Source of the DNA: Streptomyces sp. NBC_01335
Lineage (GTDB): Bacteria; Actinomycetota; Actinomycetes; Streptomycetales; Streptomycetaceae
DNA: 64,000 nucleotides
NCBI RefSeq assembly: GCF_035953295.1
Contig: NZ_CP108370.1
Span: forward strand, 992,001-1,056,000
Reading direction: 5' to 3'
The translations under genes were made by a program, and so were the position numbers. The notes under the pieces are model-generated. The model made no database searches, was not told the DNA's origin, and saw nothing but the letters and a program-made list of their open reading frames with translations. This document shows positions 63,574-64,000 of this stretch, piece after piece (within the stretch, counting starts at the first letter, position 1; every line of letters starts with the position of its first letter).

Positions 63574-64000
63574 TCACGGCTTGGGGAAGCCGACGGGCCA
63601 GGTGTGCACCGGTTCGCCGCTGCGGGCCAGCTCGCCGTACCTGCGGGTGGTGGCCGCGAGGGCGGCTTCCCGTCCCAGCCCCGCCTCCTGCGCCCGGTGG
63701 TAGGTGTCGACCTGCCAGGAGGCTCCGTTGGTCCGCCGGCGGCACCGCTCCTCGATGATGCCGAGGTACCGGTCGCGGTCGGCGGGCTCGATGTTCCACG
63801 CGTCGAGCCCGGCGGACGCGAGGGGCAGCAGTTCGTCCCGTACGAGCTTGACGGCCGGGACCTTCGCGACGCCGCCGGACCGGCCGGGGCGCGGCCAGAG
63901 CAGTTCGGCCTCGATGCCGTAGCGGCAGGCGTTGTCGAAGTTCTCCTCGGCGGCCTCGAAGGAGAGCTTGCTCCACACCGGGCGGGGTTCGTCGGCGAGC
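63574..64000 (-). CDS. C-terminal part of a conserved, possibly glutamate-cysteine-ligase-like protein (partial)
   Basis: The gene is read leftwards and enters from the right edge, so its start is outside. The visible 141 residues include FDNACRYGIEAELLWPR, EPADRDRYLGIIEERC, RTNGASWQV and GEPVHTWPVGF. The ending GASWQ plus HTWPVG reminds me of the tail of large GCS2-like gamma-glutamyl ligases, but this is recollection from a short segment. It stops at 63574-63576. Confidence 0.45.
   Translation of the reverse strand, partial: LADEPRPVWSKLSFEAAEENFDNACRYGIEAELLWPRPGRSGGVAKVPAVKLVRDELLPLASAGLDAWNIEPADRDRYLGIIEERCRRRTNGASWQVDTYHRAQEAGLGREAALAATTRRYGELARSGEPVHTWPVGFPKP

Overview
The base composition (very GC-rich, strong third-position GC), the GTG/TTG starts and 4-nt ATGA/GTGA overlaps, the secreted glycosidases, the peptide transporter operon and the near absence of TTA codons point to an actinobacterium, most probably a Streptomyces chromosome. 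No rRNA, tRNA, CRISPR array or intact prophage was seen.

Region 1 (1-21,020) is the striking part: a run of same-strand genes that looks like an NTP-driven biological conflict/signalling system. It begins with a CHAT-type protease, an Xre/ParS-like antitoxin with no visible HTH, a RES-type NAD-consuming toxin and a macro-domain (ADP-ribose) protein. A tightly coupled set follows: small protein, VWA protein, PP2C-like phosphatase, atypical kinase, radical-SAM activase-like protein, coiled-coil protein, Clp-D2-like AAA+ ATPase, Hsp70-like ATPase, zinc-ribbon GTPase, GTPase-associated protein, and a membrane-anchored zinc-ribbon GTPase. The general class (GTPase/AAA/VWA-centred conflict systems with CHAT effectors) has been described computationally by the Aravind group. 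The NAD+/ADP-ribose module at the front and two in-frame TTA (bldA-type) codons are the features most worth testing.

Region 2 (21,155-25,104) holds an RNA 2',3'-cyclic phosphodiesterase, an unusual FHA-flavoprotein fusion and, convergent with it, prephenate dehydratase (pheA). Region 3 (25,500-32,920) is a glycan-use locus: a secreted discoidin/TIM-barrel glycosidase, a DUF1996 secreted protein, a LacI repressor and a GH3 glycosidase. The two glycosidase promoters have the same layout and the same 14-bp palindrome. Region 4 (33,120-40,721) is a dppABCDF-like peptide ABC operon ending in a gamma-glutamyltransferase family protein.

Region 5 (40,876-53,045) has mixed metabolic and regulatory genes: MarR with a divergent second-type enolase, a flavin monooxygenase, a Rieske lipoprotein, two PPOX-fold proteins, a MocR regulator divergent from one of them, a ClpN-repeat/HTH protein with a leaderless-looking promoter, an EamA transporter and a HEAT-repeat protein. 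Region 6 (53,394-56,430) has a secreted hydrolase followed by a decayed Tn7-like element (frameshifted tnsA, truncated tnsB, repeat-bearing ends). Region 7 (56,528-64,000) has PadR, an APH-fold protein, RidA-like, PhzF-like and CPBP protease genes, a binding-protein/VWA membrane protein, and the C-terminal part of a ligase-like gene cut by the window edge.
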